Shown here: positions 1-8,852 of the stretch, one piece after another | How the letters are laid out: every line of letters starts with the position of its first letter | How positions within the stretch are numbered: position 1 is the first letter of the stretch | DNA from: CADEDV01 sp048498035 | GTDB taxonomy: Bacteria > Bacteroidota > Bacteroidia > Chitinophagales > Chitinophagaceae | Direction of reading: 5' to 3' | Assembly: GCA_048498035.1 (NCBI GenBank) | Contig: JBEHYT010000015.1 | Span: 36,611-100,610 of the forward strand | DNA length: 64,000 nucleotides | Notes under the pieces: generated by a model | Seen by the model: only the letters and a program-made list of their open reading frames with translations | Told to the model about the DNA's origin: nothing | Database searches by the model: none | Position numbers and translations under genes: made by a program

Positions 1-606
1 GATGATGAAGAATACATGAAAATTGGCCTTGCGGATATTGATCACGACGGAAAGAAGGAATTACTGATATACAATTATACCGGTGGCGCACATTGCTGCG
101 ACGAACTTTATTTTTTTAATAAAATTGGCACCAACCGCTACCACCTTGCTGCAAAAACGTTCGGCGGTGATATGTGCGCAGATGACGACAATACTTTCAA
201 CTATTTCTTTGACCAGCATTTTGGCTATTTTTTTACCTGCTTTGCCTGCGGAATTGAGGACACCACTGCAGGCGGCATTCAGCCTGTGCATTCCATCCAG
301 CTTCGCTTTAAGCAGGGAAAACTGAACATTGTTCCGGGATCTCCGGCACTTAGGAATATTATCGTCAATAACCTGGAAAAGTTGGAAAAAATGGCTTACC
401 AGCCCATTGATCCCGATCTGGGCCAGGATGACGGCACCCGGAAAGAATTTGCCATGAATCTGGCCGTTTATTATTATTCCTTCGGTCAGCAACTAGCCGC
501 CACCCACCAGCTTTTTAACCGCTATTACAATTTCCCCGATAAAGCTGCCGTTTGGCTGGAATTTTCAAAAACGCTCCAGGGCGTGCGGGAAGACAATATT
601 TTCTGA
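1..606 (+). CDS. hypothetical protein, 5'-truncated by the window edge
   Basis: The reading frame is open from the first base (codons before the ATG at 16 read DDEEY), so the true start lies upstream and at least 201 residues are visible. An early segment, DIDHDGKKELLIYN, resembles the DxDxDG calcium-loop pattern of FG-GAP/VCBS-type repeats. It is followed by a Cys-rich stretch (HCCDEL, FFTCFACG). The C-terminal part has no recognisable motif. I do not recognise the family; an exported protein is plausible from the repeat-like segment, but the signal sequence would lie outside the window. The gene ends 46 bp before the sigma factor gene on the same strand. Confidence 0.6.
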   Translation, partial: DDEEYMKIGLADIDHDGKKELLIYNYTGGAHCCDELYFFNKIGTNRYHLAAKTFGGDMCADDDNTFNYFFDQHFGYFFTCFACGIEDTTAGGIQPVHSIQLRFKQGKLNIVPGSPALRNIIVNNLEKLEKMAYQPIDPDLGQDDGTRKEFAMNLAVYYYSFGQQLAATHQLFNRYYNFPDKAAVWLEFSKTLQGVREDNIF

Positions 607-652
607 GCCGGGGCAACGAAAGCTGCCTAACAGGTGTCAGAACAGGAGGCGT

Positions 653-1213
653 ATGAATGAGCGACAATTGGTAAAGGACTGTCTGAAGGCAAAACCAGAA
701 GCCCAGCGACAGTTATATGACCTCTATGCAAAAAGCATGTTGGGGGTTTGCTACCGCTATACCAAATCGCTCCGTGACGCTGAAGATGTATTGCAGGAGG
801 GGTTTGTGAAAGTATTCCTCGGCCTCGGCCAGTTTAAGCATGAAGGAGAACTGGGCGCCTGGATACGGCGTATCATGGTAAATACTGCTCTTAATTTTCT
901 AAAACGCAACAGGAAATACAGGAATGAAATGTTTTTTGTTGAACAACCGTTACACCCCGTAGCAGATGATAACCCGGTTGTAGCCCTGCAGGCCAAAGAC
1001 CTCGCAGACCTGGTAAGACAACTTCCACACGGGTACCAAACCATTTTTAACCTTCACGCGATAGAAGGATATTCACATGTAGAGATCGGGGAAATGCTGG
1101 GCATTAGCGACGGAACATCCCGTTCACAATATGCACGCGCCCGGGGTTTGCTCATCAGCTGGCTGTCCGAATTTTCAGAAGAACAAAAAAAAAGTAGCTA
1201 TGCCGGGAAATGA
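653..1213 (+). CDS. ECF-type RNA polymerase sigma factor
   Basis: This 186-residue protein has the two-domain layout of extracytoplasmic-function sigma factors. Region 2 is near residues 5-75, with the DAEDVLQEGFVKVF signature that binds core polymerase and the -10 region. Region 4 is near residues 120-170, with a helix-turn-helix (YSHVEIGEMLGIS then SRSQYARAR). The start is well supported because an AGGAGG Shine-Dalgarno lies at 645-650, which is rare in this phylum. Its 3' end overlaps the next gene by 14 bp. That gene encodes a membrane-anchored protein with a short cytoplasmic head, the usual arrangement for a sigma factor and its membrane-bound partner. The target regulon cannot be read from the sequence. 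Confidence 0.93.
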   Translation: MNERQLVKDCLKAKPEAQRQLYDLYAKSMLGVCYRYTKSLRDAEDVLQEGFVKVFLGLGQFKHEGELGAWIRRIMVNTALNFLKRNRKYRNEMFFVEQPLHPVADDNPVVALQAKDLADLVRQLPHGYQTIFNLHAIEGYSHVEIGEMLGISDGTSRSQYARARGLLISWLSEFSEEQKKSSYAGK

Positions 1214-2612
1214 ATTTGAGAAACAGATGCGGCAACGGATGGCCGAGTTGCAACTGCGTCCCTCCGGCGAAGTGTGGCAGGAAGTAGAACGCCGTATCCG
1301 GCGCGAACGTAAACGTCGCATATTTCTAATCTGGTTTTCCCTTGCATTCCTTCTCCTCACCGGTGCAGGAATTTTGTATTTCTATTCTTCAACAAAACAA
1401 CTTCAGCAAAAAATAGAAAAAATAGCCGGTCCTGTTTCTCCGATGAACCCTCCACCCGGTACCGCTAAAGAAAATACACCGTTCGCCGCTAATGACCACA
1501 AGGATTCCACTGGCGAAAGAAATCAGCAGAAGGGTAGTAGCAAGAACATACAATTCACTTCTGCCAATAAAGGCGTATTGCAGAATCACAGCGTTTCCAA
1601 TACTTCAACAACCCGTGAAAAATATCTTACGAATTCTATTACAGCATCGTCCACAACAAAAGAGCTAACAACACAGCCTTCGCGGGAGGTGCAGACCGTT
1701 ATAACCGCCACGGGAGACTCGGTATCAACCCTTAGCATCACACAGGCAGTGGGTAGCTCAACCACGTTGGCCGCAGGAGCAACAGAGGTTTCCCATACTG
1801 ATAGCACTGTTCAGTCAATTGTGGCTGCGCCAAAACAGGATAGCAGTCAAACAGCAGCATCCCCGTCTAACCCGAAAAAAAATCAGAAGCACCATTGGGA
1901 CATCTCTGCTTATGCCACAGCCGGACAATCGGGACTGGCCGATAATCTCGCCGGTGTTTTTAGCTGGGACGAATCACCACTGCTTATTGCGCCTTCAGGG
2001 GCACCTAACGCACTTATTGCAGCTACCGGGCGACCGCAGGTGCCAACTCCTAAAAAACGCTTCTCCTGGCAATTGGGAATAGCAGCAAAACGACAGGTAT
2101 CTGCACGTATCAGTCTCTCTGCAGGACTTCAGTTGTCCGGCATGAACCTGTTGCAGAAAACAGGACTGCGCTCCAGCGGACCGGCCATAGCTGTTTCCAC
2201 TATCGGACGTGATTCCACACGACGCTATTATTGGAACGGAACAACCGCGGATCATGTAAATCGCTATACGCTGCTGCAAACGCCGCTGGCCATGCACTGG
2301 GAATTAATACCCGGCAAAAAGACATCACTGTTCTGGCAAAATGGGTTTACTCCTGGAATTATTATGCATAGCAATGCCATTGTATATGACCAGGCAACCA
2401 ATATTTTTTACAAAGACCGGAAAAGTGTAAATACTTTCCAGGTCAGTTATACTACAGCACTCTATCTCCGGTTTGCAGGTAATTCAAAACATCCATGGAC
2501 TGTCGGCGCTGCGCTGGATTATCACCTTACGGAACTGTTGAAGAAAACAGAGTTACCTGTTAATCATTTTTTCAACATCGGTGTGCGTGCGGGCTGGACT
2601 ATTTTCCGGTAA
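1200..2612 (+). CDS. membrane-anchored protein with anti-sigma-like N-terminus and outer-membrane barrel-like C-terminus
   Basis: The start was placed at ATG 1200 because the family begins with a short PGNEFEKQMRQRM head; longer in-frame starts lie inside the sigma gene. Of 470 residues, about 1-42 are charged and cytoplasmic-like (GEVWQEVERRIRRERKRR). A single membrane helix follows (IFLIWFSLAFLLLTGAGILYF), then some 170 residues of low-complexity Ser/Thr-rich linker. From about residue 270 a repetitive beta-rich region with alternating hydrophobic residues resembles a small outer-membrane barrel and ends in an aromatic/Arg pair (TIFR). It is translationally coupled to the upstream ECF sigma factor. 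An anti-sigma role is inferred from context and the N-terminal layout; how one chain could span both membranes is unresolved. Confidence 0.7.
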   Translation: MPGNEFEKQMRQRMAELQLRPSGEVWQEVERRIRRERKRRIFLIWFSLAFLLLTGAGILYFYSSTKQLQQKIEKIAGPVSPMNPPPGTAKENTPFAANDHKDSTGERNQQKGSSKNIQFTSANKGVLQNHSVSNTSTTREKYLTNSITASSTTKELTTQPSREVQTVITATGDSVSTLSITQAVGSSTTLAAGATEVSHTDSTVQSIVAAPKQDSSQTAASPSNPKKNQKHHWDISAYATAGQSGLADNLAGVFSWDESPLLIAPSGAPNALIAATGRPQVPTPKKRFSWQLGIAAKRQVSARISLSAGLQLSGMNLLQKTGLRSSGPAIAVSTIGRDSTRRYYWNGTTADHVNRYTLLQTPLAMHWELIPGKKTSLFWQNGFTPGIIMHSNAIVYDQATNIFYKDRKSVNTFQVSYTTALYLRFAGNSKHPWTVGAALDYHLTELLKKTELPVNHFFNIGVRAGWTIFR

Positions 2613-2674
2613 ATGCAGCATTCCCGAAAAGTTTATTGTCATTTAAAACACAGTTCTGTGTGTGGGTTAAATTG

Positions 2675-2716
2675 CCACGGCAGCGCGGATGGTCCTCCGC
2701 AAGCCGTGGTTTTTTA
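2675..2716 (+). terminator. rho-independent terminator after the barrel protein gene
   Basis: CCACGGC at 2675-2681 pairs with GCCGTGG at 2703-2709. A nested GCGGA/TCCGC stem lies between them, and a run of seven T follows. It ends the sigma/barrel transcription unit. The T run overlaps the last codons of queG on the opposite strand. Confidence 0.8.
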
Positions 2717-3643
2717 TTGTTGCAAAAATTTCAGATTTCGCTGAACGCCTTTGTATTTCGCGCGTGCTAATGGCGAATTTTTAAACCAGCTCCTGAATTG
2801 CTCTTCTGTCATAGCTTCCCATTCTTGTGTAGAAAGATCCAACAACCTGGGTAACGGTGTAAATGCAGCTTCTTTGGTTACCCTGGAAAAGCGGTTCCAT
2901 GGACAAACATCCTGGCAGGTGTCGCAACCAAACATCCAGTTATCAAATTGCCCTTTCATTTCACCGGGAATCAGGGCATCCTTCAGTTCTATAGTAAAAT
3001 AAGAAATACACTTACTCCCATCTACTACTTTTCCCGGCAGTATGGCGCCGGTGGGGCAGGCCTCTACACATCGATTGCAGCTTCCACAAAAATCTTTTGC
3101 AAGCGGTTCGTCTGCTTCCAATGGAAGATCCGTAATTAAGGTGGCGATAAAATAAAATGATCCGCTTTTTCGATTAATGAGGTTTCCATTTTTTCCAATC
3201 CATCCCAAGCCACTTCGTTGTGCCCAGGATCGTTCCAAAACGGGAGCGCTATCCACAAAGCCCCGTCCCTGTATTTCACCGGTTTGCTCACGTAATTGTT
3301 GCAGGAAAATGCGCAGCTTATTTCTAATCACATCGTGGTAATCCTCACCATAGGCATACTTTGCTATTTGCGGGCGATCAGGCAGTTGTTTTTTCTCCGG
3401 GAAATAATTCATTAATAAGGTGATAACCGACTTTGCTCCGGGAACCAATTTGGAAGGATCTACGCGCAAATCAAAATGATTTTCCATATATCCCATGCTG
3501 CCATGAAATCCCTTTGTGAGCCAGGACTCAAGTCTTCTTGCATCATCTTCGAGGAATGTAGCCTGCGCAATGCCGCAGAATTCGAATCCGAGTTCATCTG
3601 CTATTTGCTTTACCAGAACTGTATTTTTCTTTACAGGCGTCAA
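2714..3643 (-). CDS. queG: epoxyqueuosine reductase QueG
   Basis: QueG performs the last step of queuosine synthesis, reducing epoxyqueuosine to queuosine at position 34 of GUN-anticodon tRNAs, using cobalamin and two [4Fe-4S] clusters in the cytoplasm. The 309-residue protein has both ferredoxin motifs: CGSCNRCVEACP near residues 186-197 and CDTCQDVCPW near 240-249. It also has the conserved DSAPVLERSWA segment with the likely catalytic Asp near 131, and the GWIGKN motif. The start is TTG at 3643; no in-frame ATG or GTG exists nearby and the N-terminus matches family length. It is divergent from the DUF3857 gene, with a 116-bp shared upstream region. No other queuosine gene is in the window. 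Confidence 0.93.
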   Translation of the reverse strand: MTPVKKNTVLVKQIADELGFEFCGIAQATFLEDDARRLESWLTKGFHGSMGYMENHFDLRVDPSKLVPGAKSVITLLMNYFPEKKQLPDRPQIAKYAYGEDYHDVIRNKLRIFLQQLREQTGEIQGRGFVDSAPVLERSWAQRSGLGWIGKNGNLINRKSGSFYFIATLITDLPLEADEPLAKDFCGSCNRCVEACPTGAILPGKVVDGSKCISYFTIELKDALIPGEMKGQFDNWMFGCDTCQDVCPWNRFSRVTKEAAFTPLPRLLDLSTQEWEAMTEEQFRSWFKNSPLARAKYKGVQRNLKFLQQ

Positions 3644-3759
3644 TTTTTTTTCAATTTTATGAATACGGGATGTGCAAAAAATCGGTTTTTTATCGTTTTT
3701 TCTGTAAAATTGGATATAACCTTATTCAAAGTTGCTTAACCTTAACCACGAAACCTGCT

Positions 3760-5772
3760 ATGAAACAAGCACTTTTGCTGGCATCACTACTGCTGGCACT
3801 ATCCACCTTTGCACAAAAAGGAGGCGAAAAGTCCAAAGTCAAATTCGGAAATGTAGCTGCCTCAGACTTCCAACCCAAATTTTACCCGGTAGACAGTAAT
3901 GCTAACGCCGTTATCATCGCAGATATCGGATCTACTACTATCGAAGGTAACTACAAAGGCAATTTTTCAGTAATATTTAAGAATTATCGCCGGGCCCGCA
4001 TCATTAATAAAAACGGTTATGATATCGCCGATGTACAAATTCCGCTGTATAGTAACGGCTCAAATGAAGAAACTATCGAATCTATAAAAGCCGTCACTTA
4101 TAACCTGGAAAACGGAAAAGTGGTTGAAACAAAATTGGATGTGAAGGGCGGCATTTTCACTGACCGGATTTCAAAGCACACCAAGGTTGCAAAATTTACC
4201 TTCCCGAATGTGAAAGAAGGATCTATTATTGAATACGAATATAAAACGAAATCTGACTTTATCCTGAACCTGCAACCGTGGGCCTTCCAGGGAGATTATC
4301 CACGCCTTTGGAGCGAATACAACGTAGGGGTACCGTATTTCTATAATTATGTTGTTCTTACCCAGGGAAGCCAGAATTTTGCCGTAAAAACACAGGATTC
4401 GCACCGGGATAACTTTACGGTGGTGGATAGTCATTCCGCCGGTGCCGCCGAACGCACGAGTTTCACGAGTGAAGTGATAGATTACCGTTGGGTAATGAAA
4501 GATGTACCCGCATTAAAAGAGGAGAGCTTTACGTCAACACTTCGTAACCACATATCAAAAGTGGAATTTCAGCTTTCTGCCTATCGTGAACCCTACCAAC
4601 CAGAAATGGTGTTGGAAAGCTGGCCCGCTGCTGCAAAAAAAATGCTGGAAGATGAAGGTTTTGGTTACCAGGTAGGCAGGGATAATCCATGGCTTAATGA
4701 TGTTATGGACGATGCAACAGGTAAAGCGACCACGCAACTGGACAAAGCAAAGAATATATACACCTGGGTACGCGATCACTTTACCTGTACCGATCATAGC
4801 CGGTTATATCTTAGCCAGCCATTAAAAAATACACTCCGCAATAAAAACGGCGCAGAGTCCGACATCAATATGGTGCTAACCCTGATGCTCGCCAAAGCGG
4901 GTCTCGATGCGCATCCCGCGGTACTTAGCACCCGTTCCAATGGGTATTCGCATCCTGTTTATCCACTGGTGGACCGGTTGAACTACGTTGTTGCAGCGGT
5001 GAATATTGATACCACTTCCTATCTATTGGATGCATCGGAACCCAGGATGGGTTTTGGAAAACTCGACTACGAACTTTATAATGGCAGGGTCCGAATCCTG
5101 GATTTTGGCGCTACGCCAGTTGATCTGTATTCTGAAATGCTGCGCGAATCTTCGCTAACGTCTGTGTTTACAACCATTGACGACAAGGGTGAGTTGAAAG
5201 GCAGCTTCCGGAAAACGCCGGGCTACTATGAATCATATCGCATTCGTAACAAGATCGCGAAGTCAGGAAATGATGCCGTAATCACCTCGTTCAAAAAGGC
5301 ACTGGGCAACGATGCAACCATTTCCGCCGCTGCCATCGATTCAGTTGATAAATATGAAGAGCCTGTTGCAGTGGGCTTCGACTTCATAGTGCCGGAAGAT
5401 AATAATGACATTATTTATGTGAGCCCGATGTTTGGCGAGAACTACAAAGAAAATCCATTTAAATCTGCCGAACGGTTGTATCCCGTTGAAATGCCATACT
5501 CCATAGATGAAACTTACATTTTCCAAATGGAGATCCCACAAAATTATGAGATTGACGAATTGCCAAAACAGGCAGTTGTGAAACTTGATGATACAGGCGA
5601 CGCCATCTTTGAATATCGCATATCTACCACAGGAAATACATTGTTAATGCGCACACGCGTTTGGCTGCGAAGAACCTATTACGCCCCTGAAGATTATCCA
5701 GGGTTACGTGCGTTTTTTGATTTGATCGTAAAAAAAGAAGCCGAACAGATTGTATTGAAAAAGAAAAAGTGA
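3760..5772 (+). CDS. secreted DUF3857 protein with inactive transglutaminase-like domain
   Basis: The start was set at ATG 3760, which opens a clear signal peptide (KQALLLASLLLALSTFAQ); upstream in-frame codons would bury it. The 670-residue exported protein has a DUF3857 N-terminal beta domain (about 40-300). A transglutaminase-like core follows (about 330-450; AKNIYTWVRDHF, LMLAKAGLDAHPAVLSTR) and then a DUF2569-free C-terminal beta region. The nucleophile segment reads GAESDIN where active relatives have GDC or GSC, and the catalytic His position appears to be Tyr (LNYVVAAV), so the core looks non-catalytic. Four bases separate it from a paralogue that keeps the Cys and His. The pair is probably one operon. 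The biological role is not known. Confidence 0.82.
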   Translation: MKQALLLASLLLALSTFAQKGGEKSKVKFGNVAASDFQPKFYPVDSNANAVIIADIGSTTIEGNYKGNFSVIFKNYRRARIINKNGYDIADVQIPLYSNGSNEETIESIKAVTYNLENGKVVETKLDVKGGIFTDRISKHTKVAKFTFPNVKEGSIIEYEYKTKSDFILNLQPWAFQGDYPRLWSEYNVGVPYFYNYVVLTQGSQNFAVKTQDSHRDNFTVVDSHSAGAAERTSFTSEVIDYRWVMKDVPALKEESFTSTLRNHISKVEFQLSAYREPYQPEMVLESWPAAAKKMLEDEGFGYQVGRDNPWLNDVMDDATGKATTQLDKAKNIYTWVRDHFTCTDHSRLYLSQPLKNTLRNKNGAESDINMVLTLMLAKAGLDAHPAVLSTRSNGYSHPVYPLVDRLNYVVAAVNIDTTSYLLDASEPRMGFGKLDYELYNGRVRILDFGATPVDLYSEMLRESSLTSVFTTIDDKGELKGSFRKTPGYYESYRIRNKIAKSGNDAVITSFKKALGNDATISAAAIDSVDKYEEPVAVGFDFIVPEDNNDIIYVSPMFGENYKENPFKSAERLYPVEMPYSIDETYIFQMEIPQNYEIDELPKQAVVKLDDTGDAIFEYRISTTGNTLLMRTRVWLRRTYYAPEDYPGLRAFFDLIVKKEAEQIVLKKKK

Positions 5773-5776
5773 GCTC

Positions 5777-7678
5777 ATGCGTAGAATTTTATTAACCCTC
5801 CTGCCGGGTTGCATCTTCATTACCTGCCTGCAGGCACAGGATTATGCCGTATCAAACATACCGGCAAAGCTGCTAGAAAAAGCTGATGCGGTAAAGCGAA
5901 TGGAGCTGCTCGATTACGAAATAACAGATGCAAATAAGGGTCGCCTGCATTATAAAGTTGTCTATACTATCCTAAATGAAGCCGGCGACCGCTGGGGCGG
6001 TTATTCAGAATGGTACGATAAACTGCGAAGTATCGAATCATTCGACGGAACGCTCTATGATGCGAACGGAAAGAAGATAAAAAGCCTGAAAAAAAGCGAT
6101 ATCCGCGACGAAAGCGAGGGTAGCGACGAACTGGCCAATGATAACCGTTACAAATGGCATAGCTTTTTTTATAAAATATACCCCTACACAGTTGAATACG
6201 AAGTCGATGTTAAATACAAAGGAACCATGTTCCTGCCCCGCTGGCTTCCCCAGGAACGTTATGATATGAGCGTACAGGAAAGCGCTGTAACCGTAAGCTG
6301 CGGTGCCGGAAACAGCATCCACTATAAAATGTTCAACTACGATGGAGAACCGGCTATTACCACCGACTCCAAAGGAAGTCATACCTACACCTGGAAAGTA
6401 GCTTCGCTGCCCGCAGGCCGCTCCGAAGTAGATGCCCCCGCCTGGCGTGAACTGACGACTAACGTTTACATGGCCAGCGAAAATTTCATCCTCCAGGATT
6501 ACAAAGGAAGCAATAGCTCATGGACTGATTTTGGCAAATTTGTATGGGACTTAAAAAAAGACCGCGATGCGCTCCCCCCGGCCATTAAACAGAAGGTGCA
6601 TGCAATAGCAGACGGACTGCCCACCACAAAGGAAAAAGTGGAAGCCCTCTATCGGTTTATGCAGGAGAATACCAGGTATATCAGCATCCAGTTGGGTATT
6701 GGCGGATGGCAACCCTTTGATGCCACCTTTGTTGGGGAAAAGAAATATGGCGATTGCAAAGCCCTCAGCAATTTTATGTACGCACTGCTTAAAGAAGCCG
6801 GCATTAGGTCTGTATACACGCTGGTTACCTTTGGAGACGACAATGATTACCTGGTAAAAGATCTGCCCTCCTCGCAATTTAACCATGTGATACTCTTTGT
6901 ACCCAATGGTAAAGACACCACCTGGCTGGAATGTACCAGCCAAACCATATCCCCCGGATACCTCAGCGGCAACACCAGCGATCGCTATGCCCTGGCCATA
7001 GATGAAAATGGCGGCACGCTTGTTCGCACACCTTATTATTCGGGAAGCGATAACCTGCAAGACCGTAAAATAAACGCCAAACTGGATGAAGAAGGTAACC
7101 TTCAAGCAATGGTGACAACAAAGTACCAGGCCGTTCAGCAAGATCGCCTGCATGCCATGGTAAACGGACTGTCACGGGATAAACTCATGGATATGCTGCG
7201 CGAAGAACTGGATCTGCCTTCTTACGACGTTCGCACGTTTAACTACAAATCAGAAACAAAAGGAATTCCTTCTATTAATGAATCGCTGGACCTGGTGGTG
7301 AATAACTACGCAACCGTTACCGGCAAAAGATTGTTTATCGTACCCAATGTGATGAACAGGACCCAACGCCGGTTGACTGCCGATCCCGACCGCCGATACC
7401 CGGTAGAACTGGATTTTGAATATCATGATATTGATTCGGTTCATATTGAAATTCCCGAAGGCTACGAAATAGAATCACTGCCTGCGGATTTTTCACTGTC
7501 GGGCAAGTTTGGATCCTACAAATCACACTGCGAAATAAAAGATAAAGCTATCCTGTATTTCCGCGACATACGGCAACAGCGCGGCCATTTCCCGGCTAAA
7601 GACTTTGCGGAACTCGTTAGCTATTACGATGCGATTTATAAAGCCGACCGGCAAAAGATGGTACTGGTAAAAAAATAA
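5777..7678 (+). CDS. secreted DUF3857 / transglutaminase-like protein (catalytic residues present)
   Basis: This 633-residue protein is a paralogue of the upstream gene, starting 4 bp after its stop. It has a signal peptide (RRILLTLLPGCIFITCLQAQ), a DUF3857 domain (about 30-240) and a transglutaminase core (about 265-400). Here the nucleophile motif GDCKALSNF (Cys near 327) and a His in SQFNHVILF (near 370) are intact; the third position reads WLECTS. Active members of the superfamily catalyse amide or thioester chemistry on proteins, but the substrate is unknown. The active/inactive pairing suggests the two may work as a complex. The stop codon abuts the stop codon of the convergent serine hydrolase with no intervening base. 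Confidence 0.85.
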   Translation: MRRILLTLLPGCIFITCLQAQDYAVSNIPAKLLEKADAVKRMELLDYEITDANKGRLHYKVVYTILNEAGDRWGGYSEWYDKLRSIESFDGTLYDANGKKIKSLKKSDIRDESEGSDELANDNRYKWHSFFYKIYPYTVEYEVDVKYKGTMFLPRWLPQERYDMSVQESAVTVSCGAGNSIHYKMFNYDGEPAITTDSKGSHTYTWKVASLPAGRSEVDAPAWRELTTNVYMASENFILQDYKGSNSSWTDFGKFVWDLKKDRDALPPAIKQKVHAIADGLPTTKEKVEALYRFMQENTRYISIQLGIGGWQPFDATFVGEKKYGDCKALSNFMYALLKEAGIRSVYTLVTFGDDNDYLVKDLPSSQFNHVILFVPNGKDTTWLECTSQTISPGYLSGNTSDRYALAIDENGGTLVRTPYYSGSDNLQDRKINAKLDEEGNLQAMVTTKYQAVQQDRLHAMVNGLSRDKLMDMLREELDLPSYDVRTFNYKSETKGIPSINESLDLVVNNYATVTGKRLFIVPNVMNRTQRRLTADPDRRYPVELDFEYHDIDSVHIEIPEGYEIESLPADFSLSGKFGSYKSHCEIKDKAILYFRDIRQQRGHFPAKDFAELVSYYDAIYKADRQKMVLVKK

Positions 7679-8737
7679 TTACTGTTTTGTACAGGTACTT
7701 TGAATTTGCCTGTCTATCGTTTTCTTAATAGCGATATGCGCCTGCGCGCGCTCTTCGCCCAGCAGCGTTTTTACAAAAACAAGGTATGCGTACCCACGGC
7801 AATAGTCTACCATTGGCCAGGTACCGAATAATCCCGGGCTGGCTACGGCGGTGGCCGTTTTACCCGCATCTGTTGTTTCAATGGCCCAACAGCCAGACGC
7901 ATAATTATAACCTTTTGCAGCATCCGGAACATATTTCATCGGTACATCCAGGCTTTGCACCTTCCGCAGGTAATCTACAGATGCAGTTGAAAGAATCTGC
8001 TTGCCTTTGTACTGGCCGTTTTGTAACAGCATCACCAGGAATTTCATATAATCATCGGCCGTAGACACCGCACCGCCGGAAGGATCAACAGCTCCATTAA
8101 AATTGGTAAAGCTGGTCTTGCTCATACCCAACGGCAACAACAGCTTTTGCCGGATCAGTTGATCAAACCGTTTCTTGCTCACCACCTCCAGGATACGCCC
8201 CGCAATGTTCAGCCCCACATTTCCATACCAGAAATCAGTGCCGGGATTAGACCTTATTTCCCGCGCCGCGAAACTATTTACTTCTTCCTCCAGGCTTTTA
8301 AACTTCTTCCGCTGCAAAAAGCGCTTCAGGAAATTCCCTTCGTCAGAAATCCCGGTCATGTGGCTCAGGCAGTTTCCCACGGTGATGTAATTCTTGAAAT
8401 ATTTCTCGAATTCAGGCAGGTATTTTACCACTTTATCGTCCAGCGAAATTTTTCCCTCATCCACAAATTGCATTACCAGCGCCGCCGTAAGCCACTTGCT
8501 GCAACTGGCAATCGGGGCCACTGTTTTGCTGTTAAAATCGCCCATTTCCTTTTTATACACCAGGGAATCGCCTTTCCAAACCATCGCCACCAGGTTGTCA
8601 CCCAGGAGCTGCTGGCGGGCAGTAAGTTCCTTATCCAACTCCGTCCAGTTGTACTGCGCCTGCCCACTATGCAAGAATAACAGGAAAATGGCCAGTAGAC
8701 TGCTTTTCAGGCAGATTTGAGGGGTTTTAACTGACAT
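7679..8737 (-). CDS. serine hydrolase, beta-lactamase class C / penicillin-binding protein family
   Basis: The start is ATG 8737, followed by a signal peptide (SLLAIFLLFLHSGQAQ); an in-frame extension to 8953 would be antisense to clpB. The 352-residue protein carries the SxxK nucleophile/base tetrad SCSK (ASCSKWLTAAL) and the tyrosine motif YGN (WYGNVGLNIAGRIL). These are the marks of class C beta-lactamases, esterases and D-Ala peptidases. The third motif (KTG/HxG-like) is not obvious; a G-rich SPGLFGTWP segment lies where it is expected. It acts in the periplasm or outside. Actual substrate cannot be told, so a resistance role should not be assumed. It is convergent with the DUF3857 gene with zero spacing and divergent from clpB. 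Confidence 0.85.
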   Translation of the reverse strand: MSVKTPQICLKSSLLAIFLLFLHSGQAQYNWTELDKELTARQQLLGDNLVAMVWKGDSLVYKKEMGDFNSKTVAPIASCSKWLTAALVMQFVDEGKISLDDKVVKYLPEFEKYFKNYITVGNCLSHMTGISDEGNFLKRFLQRKKFKSLEEEVNSFAAREIRSNPGTDFWYGNVGLNIAGRILEVVSKKRFDQLIRQKLLLPLGMSKTSFTNFNGAVDPSGGAVSTADDYMKFLVMLLQNGQYKGKQILSTASVDYLRKVQSLDVPMKYVPDAAKGYNYASGCWAIETTDAGKTATAVASPGLFGTWPMVDYCRGYAYLVFVKTLLGEERAQAHIAIKKTIDRQIQSTCTKQ

Positions 8738-8852
8738 AGTTTCGGGTTTTTTGGCTTGGATTATGATTTGTAGATAGAACCGGGTCAGGCCGATGGTCCG
8801 CCAGCCAAAGCTGAATCCAACCGGTCCGGAATCCTGGCTAAAATTACTGATT

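Noticed and set aside
7679..8737. Antibiotic-resistance beta-lactamase
   Set aside because: The SxxK and YxN motifs fit the whole serine-hydrolase/penicillin-binding family, the third motif is unclear, and no resistance context exists.
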